Assembly: GCA_028015205.1 (NCBI GenBank)
Contig: CM051516.1
Span: 46,070,230 to 46,134,229 of the forward strand
Reading direction: 5' to 3'
Origin: Mytilisepta virgata
Lineage: Eukaryota; Mollusca; Bivalvia; Mytilida; Mytilidae
DNA length: 64,000 nucleotides
Part shown: one piece after another, positions 22,929-34,956 of the stretch
Layout: every line of letters starts with the position of its first letter
Numbering within the stretch: position 1 is the first letter of the stretch
Notes under the pieces: generated by a model
Told to the model about the DNA's origin: nothing
What the model saw: the letters and a program-made list of their open reading frames with translations, nothing else
Databases searched by the model: none
Program-made: the position numbers and the translations under genes

Positions 22929-24145
22929 ATGTCTGGTGATAGGGGGTGCATCGAACTGTAAAGGAGCAAACTGTGCTTGTTGATGTCGTTGATAATAAAT
23001 CTGTTTCTGCTTTATCTGTTATTAAAAGTGTGGAGGAGCAAGTAGGTGAAGGAGAACTTTTGGCTTGTGTACCGAAAAGTGGAAATTTGTTTGAGATAAC
23101 ATTGAACCACCAGGATGCTGTTGAATTAATATGCTACACCGGTTTTATTAAGGTAAATGACACTTAATTTAAACCAAATGCTGTTTTTTCTCGTGAAAGA
23201 ATGGTAAGCTTCTTCAACGTTTCATATTATGTTCCGATTAAACGGCGTATGTACCCAGGAACCAAATGTGCGGACGGAACTAGGTATGTAGTGAAATTTC
23301 CACATGAGAGGCAAAGTTTGCCGTACACTATGAAGTTTTCTACGGGAATTAGTTCGTCGGAGTAGATCAGGGTGATCCACGACAACCAACACAAGGTATG
23401 CTCAGGTATGAACCTGGCCATTTATATGCTTCTTGTCCTGACAATATTTGCTTCAGGTGTAAAGGTTCTGGGCACTTGGTTAAGGCTTGTCCGAAGCCAC
23501 CATGTGATAAATGCAAAAGGTACCCTGCTAAGTGTATATGTGTACCTGTTTGCGGAAACCCATAATCAGAATCGCAAGATGAAGAACAGCAATACGATGA
23601 AGAAAATGATGGAGGGAGACAATAATGGTGATGAAACGAATGAAGCGGAGATGAACAACGATGTATTGAATGTTGAGGAGGACGTACCGAATGATGTTTG
23701 TACGGAGGAGACGATCGAAAAGGACACAAACGTAGATACTGATGATAATATACAAGACACAGATGAACTTAATTTATACCAAGCTGCTGAAATAAACAAT
23801 GACAATAATGATGGTAATAACATTTTGATTATTGATGAACATACTAATGGTTTGAATGCTGATAAAAATTTGTTTGAAAACCAAGGGGGGTCCCAAAGTG
23901 AAAATGAAGTTCCTGAGTCTGCTTACCAAAGTCAAAGTAATGGCGTGAGTGCCTCTGTTAAGTCCTCAGAGACACTTATTGCAAAAAATGAGCCCGAGGT
24001 AGAAATGTCTGATGGTGAGCTGGCTCGGCCGGTAATGGCAAAAATCAGGAGAAAACGTTTGGCGACTAACCCATCCCTCTCAGCTGAAGATATTAAAAGG
24101 TTGAGAATTCACCCCCGCCATCAATTGTCACATTCAAGTTCATAG
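22929..24145 (+). pseudogene. LINE 2 ORF1, broken
   Basis: The start ATG at 22929 is followed within a few codons by a frameshift. The next stretch (22946-23167) matches the N-terminal half of LINE 1 ORF1 in character. Around 23260-23340 the shared DGTRY...KFP...LPY motif is visible. At about 23370-23540 the knuckle region can be followed across frames: Cys-containing remnants ending in a CX2CX6CXC-like remnant of the Cys repeats. The last piece (23372-24145) is acidic, then basic (KIRRKRLA). The stop TAG is 35 bases before the ORF2 start. Confidence 0.75.
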
Positions 24146-24180
24146 TTACACACTTATTTATTGTAACCTTTCTCCTAACG

Positions 24181-27100
24181 ATGGTAAATATTGTGTCTGT
24201 AAATGTGAATGCTTTAAGGGACACTGTAAAATTTCAAAGGTTTTCTAAGTATTGTTCTGAAATTTTTTTTGATATTGTTGGAATATAGGAAACATTTTGG
24301 GATGCCTCAATTTTAGATTTTGCTAAATTTTGGGATGGTCAAATTTATTTATCTTGTTCTAATACACTGCGACAGGGTGTTGCTTTTCTAGTAAGTAACC
24401 GGGTAAAAAATAGTATAACTGAAGTACAAGGGTTTGACGGTAGATGTACATGTATTCATATCAAATTTCAACAAGACGAGAAGGGAATTGACATTATTAA
24501 TTGTTATGCTCCAAACAATGTAAGTTATCGCTCGTTTTTTTTTCGAAAATATTCGTTCTAAAATTTCTGATTTTGAAAATCTTATATTGTTGGTTGATAT
24601 GAATACATCTCTGTCAAAACTTGATCGCTGTTGTAAAACAATACACACAGAAGATAAAGCATACAAATCCTTTAATGCCATACTTGATCATTTTAATATA
24701 TACGATGTTTGGCGAGCGAGAAATCCCACGTCACGGATTTTTCTTGGCGTCGTATTGTTCAGAACATACTAATTCATAGCAGAATCGATTATATTTTAAT
24801 CTCGAAATCCCTTACACAGTATGTAAAAAATTCCTACTATAGACAAAATACTTTTAGTGACCATTCGTTTGTTTATCTGAATATAGACTTGAGTGAAATT
24901 GAAAGAGGACTGGGGCTATGGATTTTTAACAATTCTTTATTAGAGGACGAGGATTTTATTACTAGAATTTCAAAATTAACAGAAGATGAGAAAAAATAAT
25001 TTGAAATTTAAAATAAAACAAATAGCAAAAATATTTTCACAAAAGAAAGCCCGTGAAGATAAGGCAGAATACTTCAAACTTCAAATAAATTATGAAAAAT
25101 TATCTGAAAAAGCTGTAATTGATGTGAAAGCCTTTTGGGCAATTGAGGGTGACAGAAATTCTAAATATTTTTTACAGTTAGAAAAATAGACAGAATAATA
25201 ATTCTATAAAAGAAATAAAAACTTGTGATGGTAAAATTTTAACTGATACTAGTAAAATTATGGAAGAAATTTTCAAATTTTATTCAGAACTGTACTAATA
25301 TTGATAAACTAAAAGCTGCAAAATTATTAGAGTTTATATCTGGGAGTGTAATTTCTGAGGATATGGAAGCCTTAGAGTCCGATTTAACTTTAGATGAAAT
25401 AAAATCTGCATTGTTTGGAATGGCAAAAAATAAAACTCCTGGTCCATGTGGACTGACTGTAGATTTTTTTTTGTAAATTTTCCCATATGTTTGGTGACAT
25501 TTTTCTTAAATTTTTCAAAGTTATTGAAGAAGAAAAACTTATGACACGTCCAATGCGTCATGGAGTTATAAAGCTAGTTTATAAGGGTGACAAAAATTTG
25601 TTGAAAAATTTCAGACCTATTTCACTTCTGTTTGGATTATAATATTTTGGCTCCAGTTATGTCTAATCGTTTGAAAGTTATTTTACCAAAATTAATTTCT
25701 CCTTTCCAAACTTGTGTTATGGGAAGGGATATTGCGGATACAACAGCGAGTATTAGAGATTTAATTGAAATTATTGAAAAAGTTCAATTAGAAAGTTATT
25801 AGATAAAAATTGATCTAGGAAAAAGCCTTCGACAAGGTTGATCATGAATATTTATTTCTTGTTCTTGAAAAATTTGGTTTTGGTCCTAAATTCATTCAGT
25901 GGATTAAACTATTTTACACAAATGTAAATAGTAGTGTAAAATGTAATGGGTTTTTGACAAAATACGTTAGATTGAACAATTCAATTAAACAAGGATGCCC
26001 GGTTTCTGGTCTTCTTTATGTGTTGGCTTCAGGACCATTAGGTCAAGCAATCATCAAAAATAAGAATATCAAAGGGGTTAAAATTCCAAATTCAGATAAT
26101 GAGGCTAAAATATTTCAACATGCTGACGACACTAATATTTTTAAAGGAGATAATAAATCATTAGACAGAAATAAACAAACAAAAGTCAGAAATTTTATGT
26201 TTGGTTCAGTGGATATTTCTGAACTTGATAAATTACAAATTCAACATTATGAATCTGTTACTAAAGTTTTAGGGATATATATGGGAAAAGATAAGGAGTT
26301 ATGTGAATTTCTAAATTGGAATGATAAAATTAAAATGGTAAAAAACAATTTTATTGTTTTTGGAATAAAAGAGAATTGACTTTACCAGGTAGAGCTACAG
26401 TATTAACTTCATTAATTATGTCAAGATTTTACTACACGCTAACTGTTTGTCCCTTGCCTGAAAATATTAAAAATGAAATATTAGAGTAATTGTATTCAAA
26501 TTTCTTTGGCAACAAAAGTCTCATTTGGTTAAATATCAATCAATTATTGGTAGTAAAATTATGGGAGGTTTCAATATACCTGATATATTTTTAAAAATGC
26601 AAGCATTTCGACTAAAATTTTTCAGAAAATTTTTAGATAAGGATTGTGATTCGGTATGGAAAAGTGCATTTAACTTTTTTATTTCAAAAGTTGATTCCTT
26701 AAATTTAAAACAAAACATTGTATATATAGACTTGAATTCAACTCCGTTAAAAAATTTACCACTAATTTATCAAGAAATGTTAAGTGCATTTTATAAAATT
26801 AAATCCAAGTTAAAATTTGAAATCGAAATTCAACATGTGTACAATAATCCAATATTTTGTAATCCGCATATAAAATTCAACGGTAAAATGTTCTTATTCC
26901 AAAAATTTGTAAAAGCCGGTATACTCCAAAAAAAAGATGTTTGTTATGAAGTAATTCCGGGTTTTTTCACTTCCGATTCCATGGTTGAAATTATCCAACA
27001 AAAAATTTCAGATGAAAAACGACCGATATTCTATGTGGTTTTAAAAAGATTTTACATTCGATTCCTGGCACATGGAAATATCTATTGAAATCTGAATTTC

Positions 27101-27842
27101 CCTTAAATTCTGAGGATACTCCGAAAATTAAAATATGCTATGAAAAGGGCCGAGAGTTAGATTTTTTGGGTGCAGTTACAAAAACATTTTACGAAATTCT
27201 TCAGTCATTCTTTTTTGAAACGCCCACCTCTGAAAAACATTGGTTGGAGCGTTATCCATCAATCAGCTTTTCAAGTCTATATTTGGTGGCCAATCAGAAT
27301 TGTCTTCCGCCTGACTGCAGATGTCTTAACTATCGCTTTATACATAGAGCTATTTTTACTTTAGAAAAACTTACTAAAATCGGACAAACTGATGACAGTA
27401 CATGCAAATCGTGTGGATTATATACCGAAGATTGAAATCCTGTTTGTCTTTTGTCCTACTTATCGACCGATTCACGAATTCATTAAAGATAGTCTACACA
27501 ATATATTTCTCAACAGTAAACCCGAAGTCGTAAATACACTAAGTTACGAACAACTCATGTTATTAGGCTACGTAAAATCATCCAAGAACATTAACACCTA
27601 TTTTTTAAATTTTTTTTCTGAGCGTAGCCAGACTTTGCATATATAAGACACGCAACATTAAAGTGTACCAAAATAAAAATATGGACCCCCTTCGTTTATC
27701 CAGACATATAATCAAAAAATATATAGAATATGCTTACACTTATTACAAAATTAAAAATGAAAGACATTTATTCCAAAAATACTTTTTGAAAAACGACACA
27801 TTAGTTCAAATAGTAAATGAGACCGTAATATTACAATTTTGA
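24181..27842 (+). pseudogene. LINE 2 ORF2, broken
   Basis: The start ATG at 24181 encodes MVNIVSVNVNAL, the first endonuclease motif. An in-frame stop replaces the residue before ETFW. Remaining endonuclease motifs are CYAPNN, LVDMNTSLSKLDR, SRIDYILI and SDHSF. Reverse transcriptase pieces: NKTPGPCG, NFRPISLL, KIDLGKAFDKVDH with local frameshift, KQGCPVSGLLYVLA and the catalytic FQHADDTNIF (25954-26379). The connector runs to a degraded CKSC knuckle near 27405, and the frame ends with TGA at 27840-27842. At least eight interruptions. Catalytic signatures remain but the copy is dead. Confidence 0.85.
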
Positions 27843-28317
27843 TCGAGTTGTCCGTTAATTATTAGTGGTGTGTTAGTTTCATATCTGGAAAGATTTGGGG
27901 TTATCTCTCTTTGCTTGTAATGCAACTGTGGTATCATCAAACACTTGAGTTATCTCTCTTTGTACATCTGAAATTGAAAACAGTATCCCTTTCTCTCATT
28001 TTTGCTGGATTTTTTTCAAAGTAATTCATTTTTGGTATCAATATAAATGAAACATTTGCAGGTTGTATTATCTGTAGAGTGGAATTAGTATATTACATTT
28101 CCAAATTTAATGTAGACAATCGTTTTTAACCTTTTATATAATATTTTTATAATTGAAAGAATTGAGACTTATTTTCTTTTATTTTTATTTAGATGTATGA
28201 AATTTACTAACATAAAGTAATAATACTCACTCTGTACATAAAAAAGTCCACTGTTAAGGTATGCCCCACCAGTGTAGTATGTATTATTGTAATAAAATTT
28301 TATTCAAAGAAAAAAAA

Positions 28318-28377
28318 GGCGATGAACTGCTAATCCATTGGGGTCTCCCCGCGTGGGTTCGAGTCCCATCCTCGTCG
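28318..28377 (+). pseudogene. 3' part of a tRNA-Ser gene after LINE 2
   Basis: Begins GGCGATG and continues through anticodon GCT to the acceptor strand. Two changes: GATGA for GATGG in the anticodon stem and TTCGAGT for TTCGAAT in the T loop. There is no matching 5' half near the LINE 5' end. Confidence 0.9.
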
Positions 28378-28702
28378 ATGTAATTTTTGTACAAAATTGA
28401 AATCATTTTTGACTGTCTGGTAATCAAGTCGGATTTCTTAAAAAAAAAAAAAACAACATCACGATAATTATTCCGCTTCCACTTCGTATTTTGTAAATTG
28501 TAAACCTGATGGAACCTTTACATTTTTTTGCTGTATACGTTTTGCGTAACGTGGGGCGGATCAATTCATTCTTAGTTTAAAAAAAGTTTTGTATACTGTT
28601 AAGTCTAATATAATCTTATTGCAGCAACTTACTGAAAGGTTTGATTAAAGTATAATGTACTGAGAACGTATCTACCAGTGTATAGCTTACACCTCATCCT
28701 TT
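28378..28702 (+). repeat. Last, truncated tRNA-array unit
   Basis: Downstream part of an array unit mixing A-like ('gaaatcatttttgactg') and B-like ('ggtaatcaagtcgg') features, ending at 'cacctcatcctttt' where the long inverted arm starts. The array does not resume on the far side of the inverted structure inside this window. Confidence 0.85.
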
Positions 28703-29961
28703 TTTCGCTAAGAAGGTATACAATAAAGCCCATTCAATAATCATCGCCTTAAGAATAACCTTATGACAATTGTACAGCTTGAATATATGCATACGTATCT
28801 TGGTAGGTAAAAGATTAGCACGACGACTTTTTTGAATCCTAACTTGCCCTAACGTAACTCCACTTATCACGACACGAGTGTATCACAAAAAACAATGTTA
28901 TCGTTACTGCAGTATTTAAATATAAGTAAGCGAAAAGTGAAAATATAAGAGAGAATGAATGTCCATAAGAGAAATTTTTAAAAGACAAGATGAATTAACG
29001 GAAACAAATGGTACAAAGATATAACATCTCAAAAATATATTATTACGTTATAATAATTAGGAGTCTGTGACATCGACTTGTGAATGATAAAAATTGACCG
29101 TTCTTATTCATTTTCTACGAAAAATGGAATTTCATATAACCCGAAGTTTCTAAAAACAGGGCATTTATATATAGAGGGCCAATACAAGACTTCAATATCC
29201 AGTCAATGAATTCATTGCCCTTGAAATCCTGTATTGGCCCTGTTTTCATTGGCATTGGTTAATAAAGGTATAATGAATTGACCAATACAGCTGGCTTCGA
29301 CACAATACGACTGTCTCGGACATAATACTAAAGGGGTTGGGGAGTGGGGGGTAGCTGCCTATATAATGGTAACAACATATGTGCGGCCTAAAAGGGTCTA
29401 TTTTTTTGTCATTTAATATATGGGAAAAGGTATATTAATTTTTTCAAATTATATGATCAGGTCTTATTTCCAGATTGATAAATTCATGCTCTATTTTCCC
29501 CTCTGCATGGAAAGATCTTTAGTTCTCATTGACTATTAGTGAAAATACAAGGTTAGAAAATATATGAAATGATCAGGAAAAGAGTGGTTTATATATGATC
29601 ATGTTAGATTTGAAAATGACCGCACACCTGTCCTATAATAAAGTACTAGTTTCTATATACGTGATGTTGTCTCATTGATGCATGGTCAAGGTCATTGAAA
29701 AAAATCCATATAGCAACCGATGGAAAAGTACCTAACAACACCATATATTTGTATGTTCAAGAGCCTATAGTTGATCAGTACAGGTCAAAATGAAAGTCCA
29801 AGAGTTAAGGTCATTGAAAAAAGTCCATAGCAAACAATCTGTAGCAACCATATTTATGGCCAAGGCCCTTCATTTTAACTGTACTAGTCAAAATACAAGG
29901 TCAACAGTCAAGGGCATAGTTAATATCCTTAGCAACCAAGCATACAACACGCTAGAAATCA
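28703..29961 (+). repeat. Left arm of a 15.8-kb inverted structure
   Basis: About 1.26 kb that recurs in inverse orientation at 43215-44484. The outer end reads TTTCGCTAAG and the inner end is near CGCTAGAAATCA. The arms differ by scattered substitutions and small indels, so they are not a trivial assembly fold-back. No protein-coding frame is evident. Confidence 0.9.
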
Positions 29962-31035
29962 CATATTTACCAGCTTAGGATGAAATTTAAATTTTACAAG
30001 GGAAAGACCTTGCAATTGTTTTCCGAAGACTTGTCTTTCTAGTTATAGATAATTATCTGTTCCAAGATACGGTAACTCTCTGACAAGTTATAACACTGAT
30101 AACAAGGAAAGAAAATCTGACCTATTGCACATATTATTATTCCGTTTTACATGTGTATGTAGTTTTTGCTAATAAAGCATTATACATTTTGACACGCTAT
30201 TTAAGTTAATTACTTTGAACTTGTTCTAGCTGATTTCAAAGAAAAAATGCATTTTTGAGGCATCATTACATTTTTTCGTTCTTTGATCTACGTTGTCGCG
30301 TGAGGAGATTTCGTCCGTGAGAATTGCCAGTTCCGTTTCCGATTTCCGGTTTGGCTGTCGGATCTCACATAGGGGGTCGTGAGCATAACCAGTCCGTGAG
30401 ATCATCCAGCACAACAAAATGTAAAAACAACATCGATTGCGGATTGCGAACCGGATAAAACGCTATTTTGTATTTTTTCGACGTGCGATGTATAAAGAAA
30501 ATTAAGTTTTGGATGCATTTTAATATCATTTATTTATTTACAATCATTGATATAAACCCCCCGATTATTACGATCATGTTAAATTGTTCTTGATCAAATA
30601 ATATTAATTAATTCTCAAACTAATGTAAATTCTTTCAGGATTAAAGACACTGCTAATAAAATTTACGATTTTCATGGGATAATTAATTGGATTAAAATGA
30701 TGATACTGGTAATAAAATGCAAACAATTACTAAATCAATTAAACAATATACCTTAAGTCAGCAATCATTTGTTTTTGGGAAAATGGGGGGGGGGGGTGTA
30801 TTAATTTAAAAAAAAAGTTTCTTTAACAAATGTTAAAGAAAAGTTTCCTTCATTCTTTTTGCAACTTGATCAAATAATATTAATTAATTCACAGACTAAT
30901 GGTTTTCTGAAAGTGACTTTTGTTTTTACTGCAGAGGTAAACTGCTTTTGCCTTTGACAGAGAGACAATTCCTTTTTGTTCTGTTGAGTCAAACAAATTT
31001 CTTCCTCTATAAAATATGATTAAATCTAGTAATTG
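29962..31035. other. Unique AT-rich spacer inside left arm
   Basis: No convincing gene. It holds a 32-bp segment at 30290-30321 (start CGTTGTCGCGTGAGG) found inverted at 42543-42574, and a direct repeat of about 35 bp around TGATCAAATAATATTAATTA at 30590 and 30867. A G10 run lies near 30785. Confidence 0.6.
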
Positions 31036-32024
31036 CATTCTACAGTACTTTATATGTAAACGGGGTAAAAATATGCACAGGCTGGCAATTCTCATTTCTC
31101 ATACTGATCATATATACAATATTCTATCATTCTATGGTACTTTATATGTAAACGGGGTAAAAATATGCACAGGTTGGCAATTCTCATGGCTCATACTGAT
31201 CATATATACAATATTCTATCATTCTATGGTACTTTATATGTAAACTTGGTAAAAATAGGCACAGGCTAGCAATTATCATGGCTCATACTGATCATATATA
31301 CAATATTCTATCATTTTAAGGTATTTTATATGTAAACAGGGTAAAAATATGCAGAGGCTGGCAATTCTCATGGCTCATACTGATCATATATACAATATTC
31401 TATCATTCTATTGTACTTTATATGTAAACAGGGTAAAAATATGCACAGGCTGGCAATTCTCATGGCTCATACTGATCATATATACAATATTCTATCATTC
31501 TATGGTACTTTATATGTAAACTTGGTAAAAGTATGCACAGGCTGGCAATTCTCATGGCTCATACTGATCATATATACAATATTCTATCATTCTTTGGTAC
31601 TTTATATGTAAACGGGGTAAAAATATGCACAGGCTGGCAATTCTCATGGCTCATACTGATCATATATACAATATTCTGTCATTCAATGGTACATTATATG
31701 TAAACAGGGTAAAAATATGCACAGGCTGGCAATTCTCATGGCTCATACTGATCATGACTATAATAGTCTACTATTTTATGGTACTTTATTAGTAAACGGG
31801 GTAAAAATATGCACAGGCTGGCAATTCTCATGGCTCATACTGATCATATATACAATATTCTGTTATTTGATGGTACTTTATATGTAAACAGGGTAAAAAT
31901 ATGCACAGGCTGGCAATTCTCATGGCTCATACTGATCATATATACAATATTCTATAATTCTATGGTACTTTATATGTAAACAGGGTAAAAATATGCATAG
32001 GCTGGCAATTCTCATGGCTCATAC
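31036..32024 (+). repeat. 92-93 bp satellite, + orientation, first block
   Basis: About eleven monomers of 92-93 bp, recognisable by 'ggtactttatatgtaaac' and 'tgcacaggctggcaattc'. Two subtypes exist, one with 'gatcatatatacaatattc' and one with 'gatcatgactataatattc'. The block is cut by the LINE at 32025. Short open frames across it are by-products of the repeat. Confidence 0.95.
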
Positions 32025-34620
32025 AAAAATAAAGAAAATTTATTCAACACTAATATTAAATCCATTGACTTTGGAAAATTAAATAATGAGATAAAAGAGA
32101 TGTTGGAGCTAGACAGTAGTAAAGTAGATAATGAGAAGGTAGAGTATGTTATAAATAATTTTACTGAAACTTTATATAATGCTGTTGCATTGGGTCATAA
32201 AGACCGGATAAATCCTAATAGAAATATAAGACAAAGACGTAAGAAAAAGCCATGGATTGATGCAGAATGCGAAACATATTATAAAGAAATAAAAAATCTT
32301 TCTAGATCCTTAGGACAAAGTCCTTGGGATAACCAGTTGCGTCAGAAAGTTTTATATCTGAAGAAAAAATTTAATAGATTAACAAGAAAAAAACATAGAA
32401 TATACAAAAACAAAATTCTGAATCACATACTAGATTCAGAGCAAGGTAATCCAGCAGAATTCTGGAAATCGATAGACAAACTGAAAAAAGAAAGTTACTG
32501 ATCCTGGCTCCAACATCTCTGACCAGCAGTGGGTACAATATTTCAAGGAGTTAATGAATATTAATTATACAAATAAAACAAGTGAAATAACTGGTCAAAA
32601 TATGGATTTTGACTCCAGTGCTTTGAATTGTGACATCACGGCTGAGGAAGTATTGAAGGCAGTTAAGTCCTTAAAAAGTCACAAGGCTTGTGGGTTAGAT
32701 GGAATAAATAATGAGATGTTAAAATTGTCATGTTCTTTGAATATTGATGTATATGTACAGATATTTAATTTGATCCTTAAATCTGAGTATTATCCTAGTA
32801 TATGGAGAAATAATTATATAAAACCTATATTTAAAGGAGGCTGTTTTAATAATCCTTCAAACTATAGAGGAGTAGCCATTTCTAGTTGCTTTGGGAAATT
32901 TTTTGCTAAGATATTGCATAACAGATTAGATAGTTATTTGGAGGACAATAATATTATTCATAGAACTCAAATAGGCTTTAGAAAAGGCTGTCGCACTAGT
33001 GATCATATTTTGACATTAAAGACTGTTATAGATAAGGCTTTCAAGGCTTCAAAGCAGTTGTATGCTTGTTTTGTTGACCTGAAGAAAGCCTTTGACACAG
33101 TTAATAGAGAGGCATTATTAGTTAAATTGTCACGATATGGCTTAACAGGCAATTTTTTAAATATTTTGAAAAATATGTACAAGGAAGTTCAGTACTCGAT
33201 AAAGTTAGATGAAGGAGAAACTGAGTTATTTAGCTCTAATGTTGGAGTAAAACAAGGGTGTATTTTGAGTCCTACTCTTTTTTCTATTTATTTGAATGAT
33301 TTTGTAAGCTCTGTCAATGTAAAGACATGTTGTTCACCCTCATTAGATGGGGAAAATATTCCATGTTTATTATATGCTGATGATATTGTTTTATTATCGG
33401 AGTCAGCTGAAGGTCTTCAAAATAGTCTACAGAATCTCCATCAGTATTGTAATAGATGGGACCTAAAGGTTAATATAGAGAAAACCAAAATAATTATTTT
33501 TAACAAATCTGGGAGATTGTTCAAAAACATGAAATTCTACTATGATGGGGACTTGATTGAGTGCTCATTGGAATATAAATATTTAGGGGTAATTTTTAAA
33601 CCTTCTGGCAGCTTTTCTGCTGCATATGAACTCTTATGTAAAAAAGCATCTAAGGCCATATTCAGTATAAGGAAGTTACTCTTGTCCCCCCTTATGAATG
33701 TTAAAATTCATCTAAAGTTATTCGACTCATGCGTTAAACCCATTTTGCTTTATTGTAGTGAAATATTGTCGTTGGATTTTTTAGTAAAGGATAAATGCAA
33801 TTTGGAAGAAAGGTTTATGTCTTTTCCACCTGTTAAAGTCCAATTAAAGTTCTATAAATATATGTTAGGAGTCAATAGAGGAGCCACGAATTTAGCAGTA
33901 TTTTCTGAATTAGGGGTTATGCCTATTGCAATAGATGCATTAAAGTTATCAATTGGTTTTTGGTGTCATTTGATAAATGCTGATAAAGATGTATTAGTCC
34001 ACCTTGCATACAAAGACAATGTTAAATTGAAAAATAGTTATGCATCAAAGTTAAAATTATTGTTTACTAAGTCGGGGTTTAACCATACATGGGAAAATCA
34101 GACTACATTTTCAAAGAAAAGATTGGTTTTATCATTTGGTAAAAAAATGTATGATTGTTTTTGTAGATACTGGAATAAGTGCTTGTATGATGATAATAAC
34201 AAGCCTAATGCTAATAAATTGAGGACATACAGAAAGCTTAAAAGTAATTATGAATTTGAAAAATTTTTATTATTAGATCTTGAGAAGGAATCTATATCAA
34301 ATTATATTAGAGTAAGAATAAGTAATAGTAATTTGCTTATTGAGCAAGGCCGTCATAGGAATATTTCATTACAAGATAGAATATGTCCTCTATGTAAAGA
34401 TGATATTGAAGATGAGTTTCATTTTATTATGCAGTGTTCCATACTTTCGGAAATTAGACAAAAATTATTTGATGAACTGTCTGCCATTATACCACACTTT
34501 CAAAACATGAGTAATTTTGATAGATTTAAACTAATTCTCAGTTCTAATGACTTTGACATAATGAAACTTTGTGTGCAATCTGTTAACAGGATGTACTTAT
34601 TGCGCAAACAGCTCAAATAG
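32025..34620 (+). pseudogene. LINE 3 ORF2 fragment (reverse transcriptase), one frameshift
   Basis: The frame is open from the truncation point to about 32495, where it slips once (KKKES to DPGSN...SDQQWVQYF), then open to the stop at 34620. Motifs: HKACGLDGINNEML, NYRGVAISS, IGFRKGCRTSDHI, ACFVDLKKAFDTVN, GVKQGCILSPTLFSIYLNDF, catalytic LLYADDIVLL and a CPLC...H...C knuckle near the C-terminus. The type differs from the Tx1-like LINEs; the NLLIEQGR segment before the knuckle matches the antisense fragment at 1542-2020. Clade (for example L2, Rex1 or related) not decided. About 865 codons remain. Confidence 0.9.
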
Positions 34621-34956
34621 TTGCTGGTCCGTGTGACTTCTTTTCAATTTTATTAATCATGATTTTAGAATTATATTCCGGTGTCATAGTATCAGTGGAA
34701 ATACTCTACATGGTAATAACAATATTCTGTGGGGCTTTATTTCTGGCAATATCTAGCAAAAGAAATATTATTATTATGTGTTAACTTGTTAAAAAAAGTT
34801 AAGTCCTCAGCCGTGATGTAACATTTACTGTAATTTTGATTTTGATTTGTTTTGTAATGTATACTGATATATTGTATCATTTGTGTCATGTTTTTTTTTT
34901 TGCTGATCACAATCCTTTGTTGGATTTAAATCAATAAAGAATTTGAATTTGAATTT
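32025..34956 (+). mobile_element. 5'-truncated LINE inside the satellite
   Basis: A 2.93-kb element that lacks ORF1 and the endonuclease; it starts inside the linker before the reverse transcriptase. The 3' UTR (34621-34956) ends AATAAA followed by a short GAATTT repeat, not poly-A. Comparison with the empty paralogous site at 36974-36980 shows that it replaced the 7 bases TGATCAT and made no target duplication. Confidence 0.92.

Larger units (their letters stand above)
22733..28317 (+). mobile_element. Second Tx1-like LINE, degraded, ending in a tRNA-Ser gene
   Basis: A 5.6-kb relative of the LINE at 15488 with the same order: 5' leader, ORF1, ORF2, 3' UTR and A tail (28311-28317). Over one 61-residue reverse-transcriptase block the two agree at 34 positions by hand count, so they are distinct families. 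The 3' junction runs straight into GGCGATGAACTGC, the same point of the tRNA-Ser gene as in LINE 1. The 5' junction is different: it abuts a 16-base piece (22717-22732) that normally lies just downstream of the tRNA, with no upstream tRNA half. Many stops and frameshifts show an old copy. Confidence 0.88.

Noticed and set aside
31016..31611. Frames rich in HRLAILMAHTDH in the satellite
   Set aside because: The 92-93 bp monomer gives periodic frames by chance; they appear in both orientations and have no conserved start or stop.
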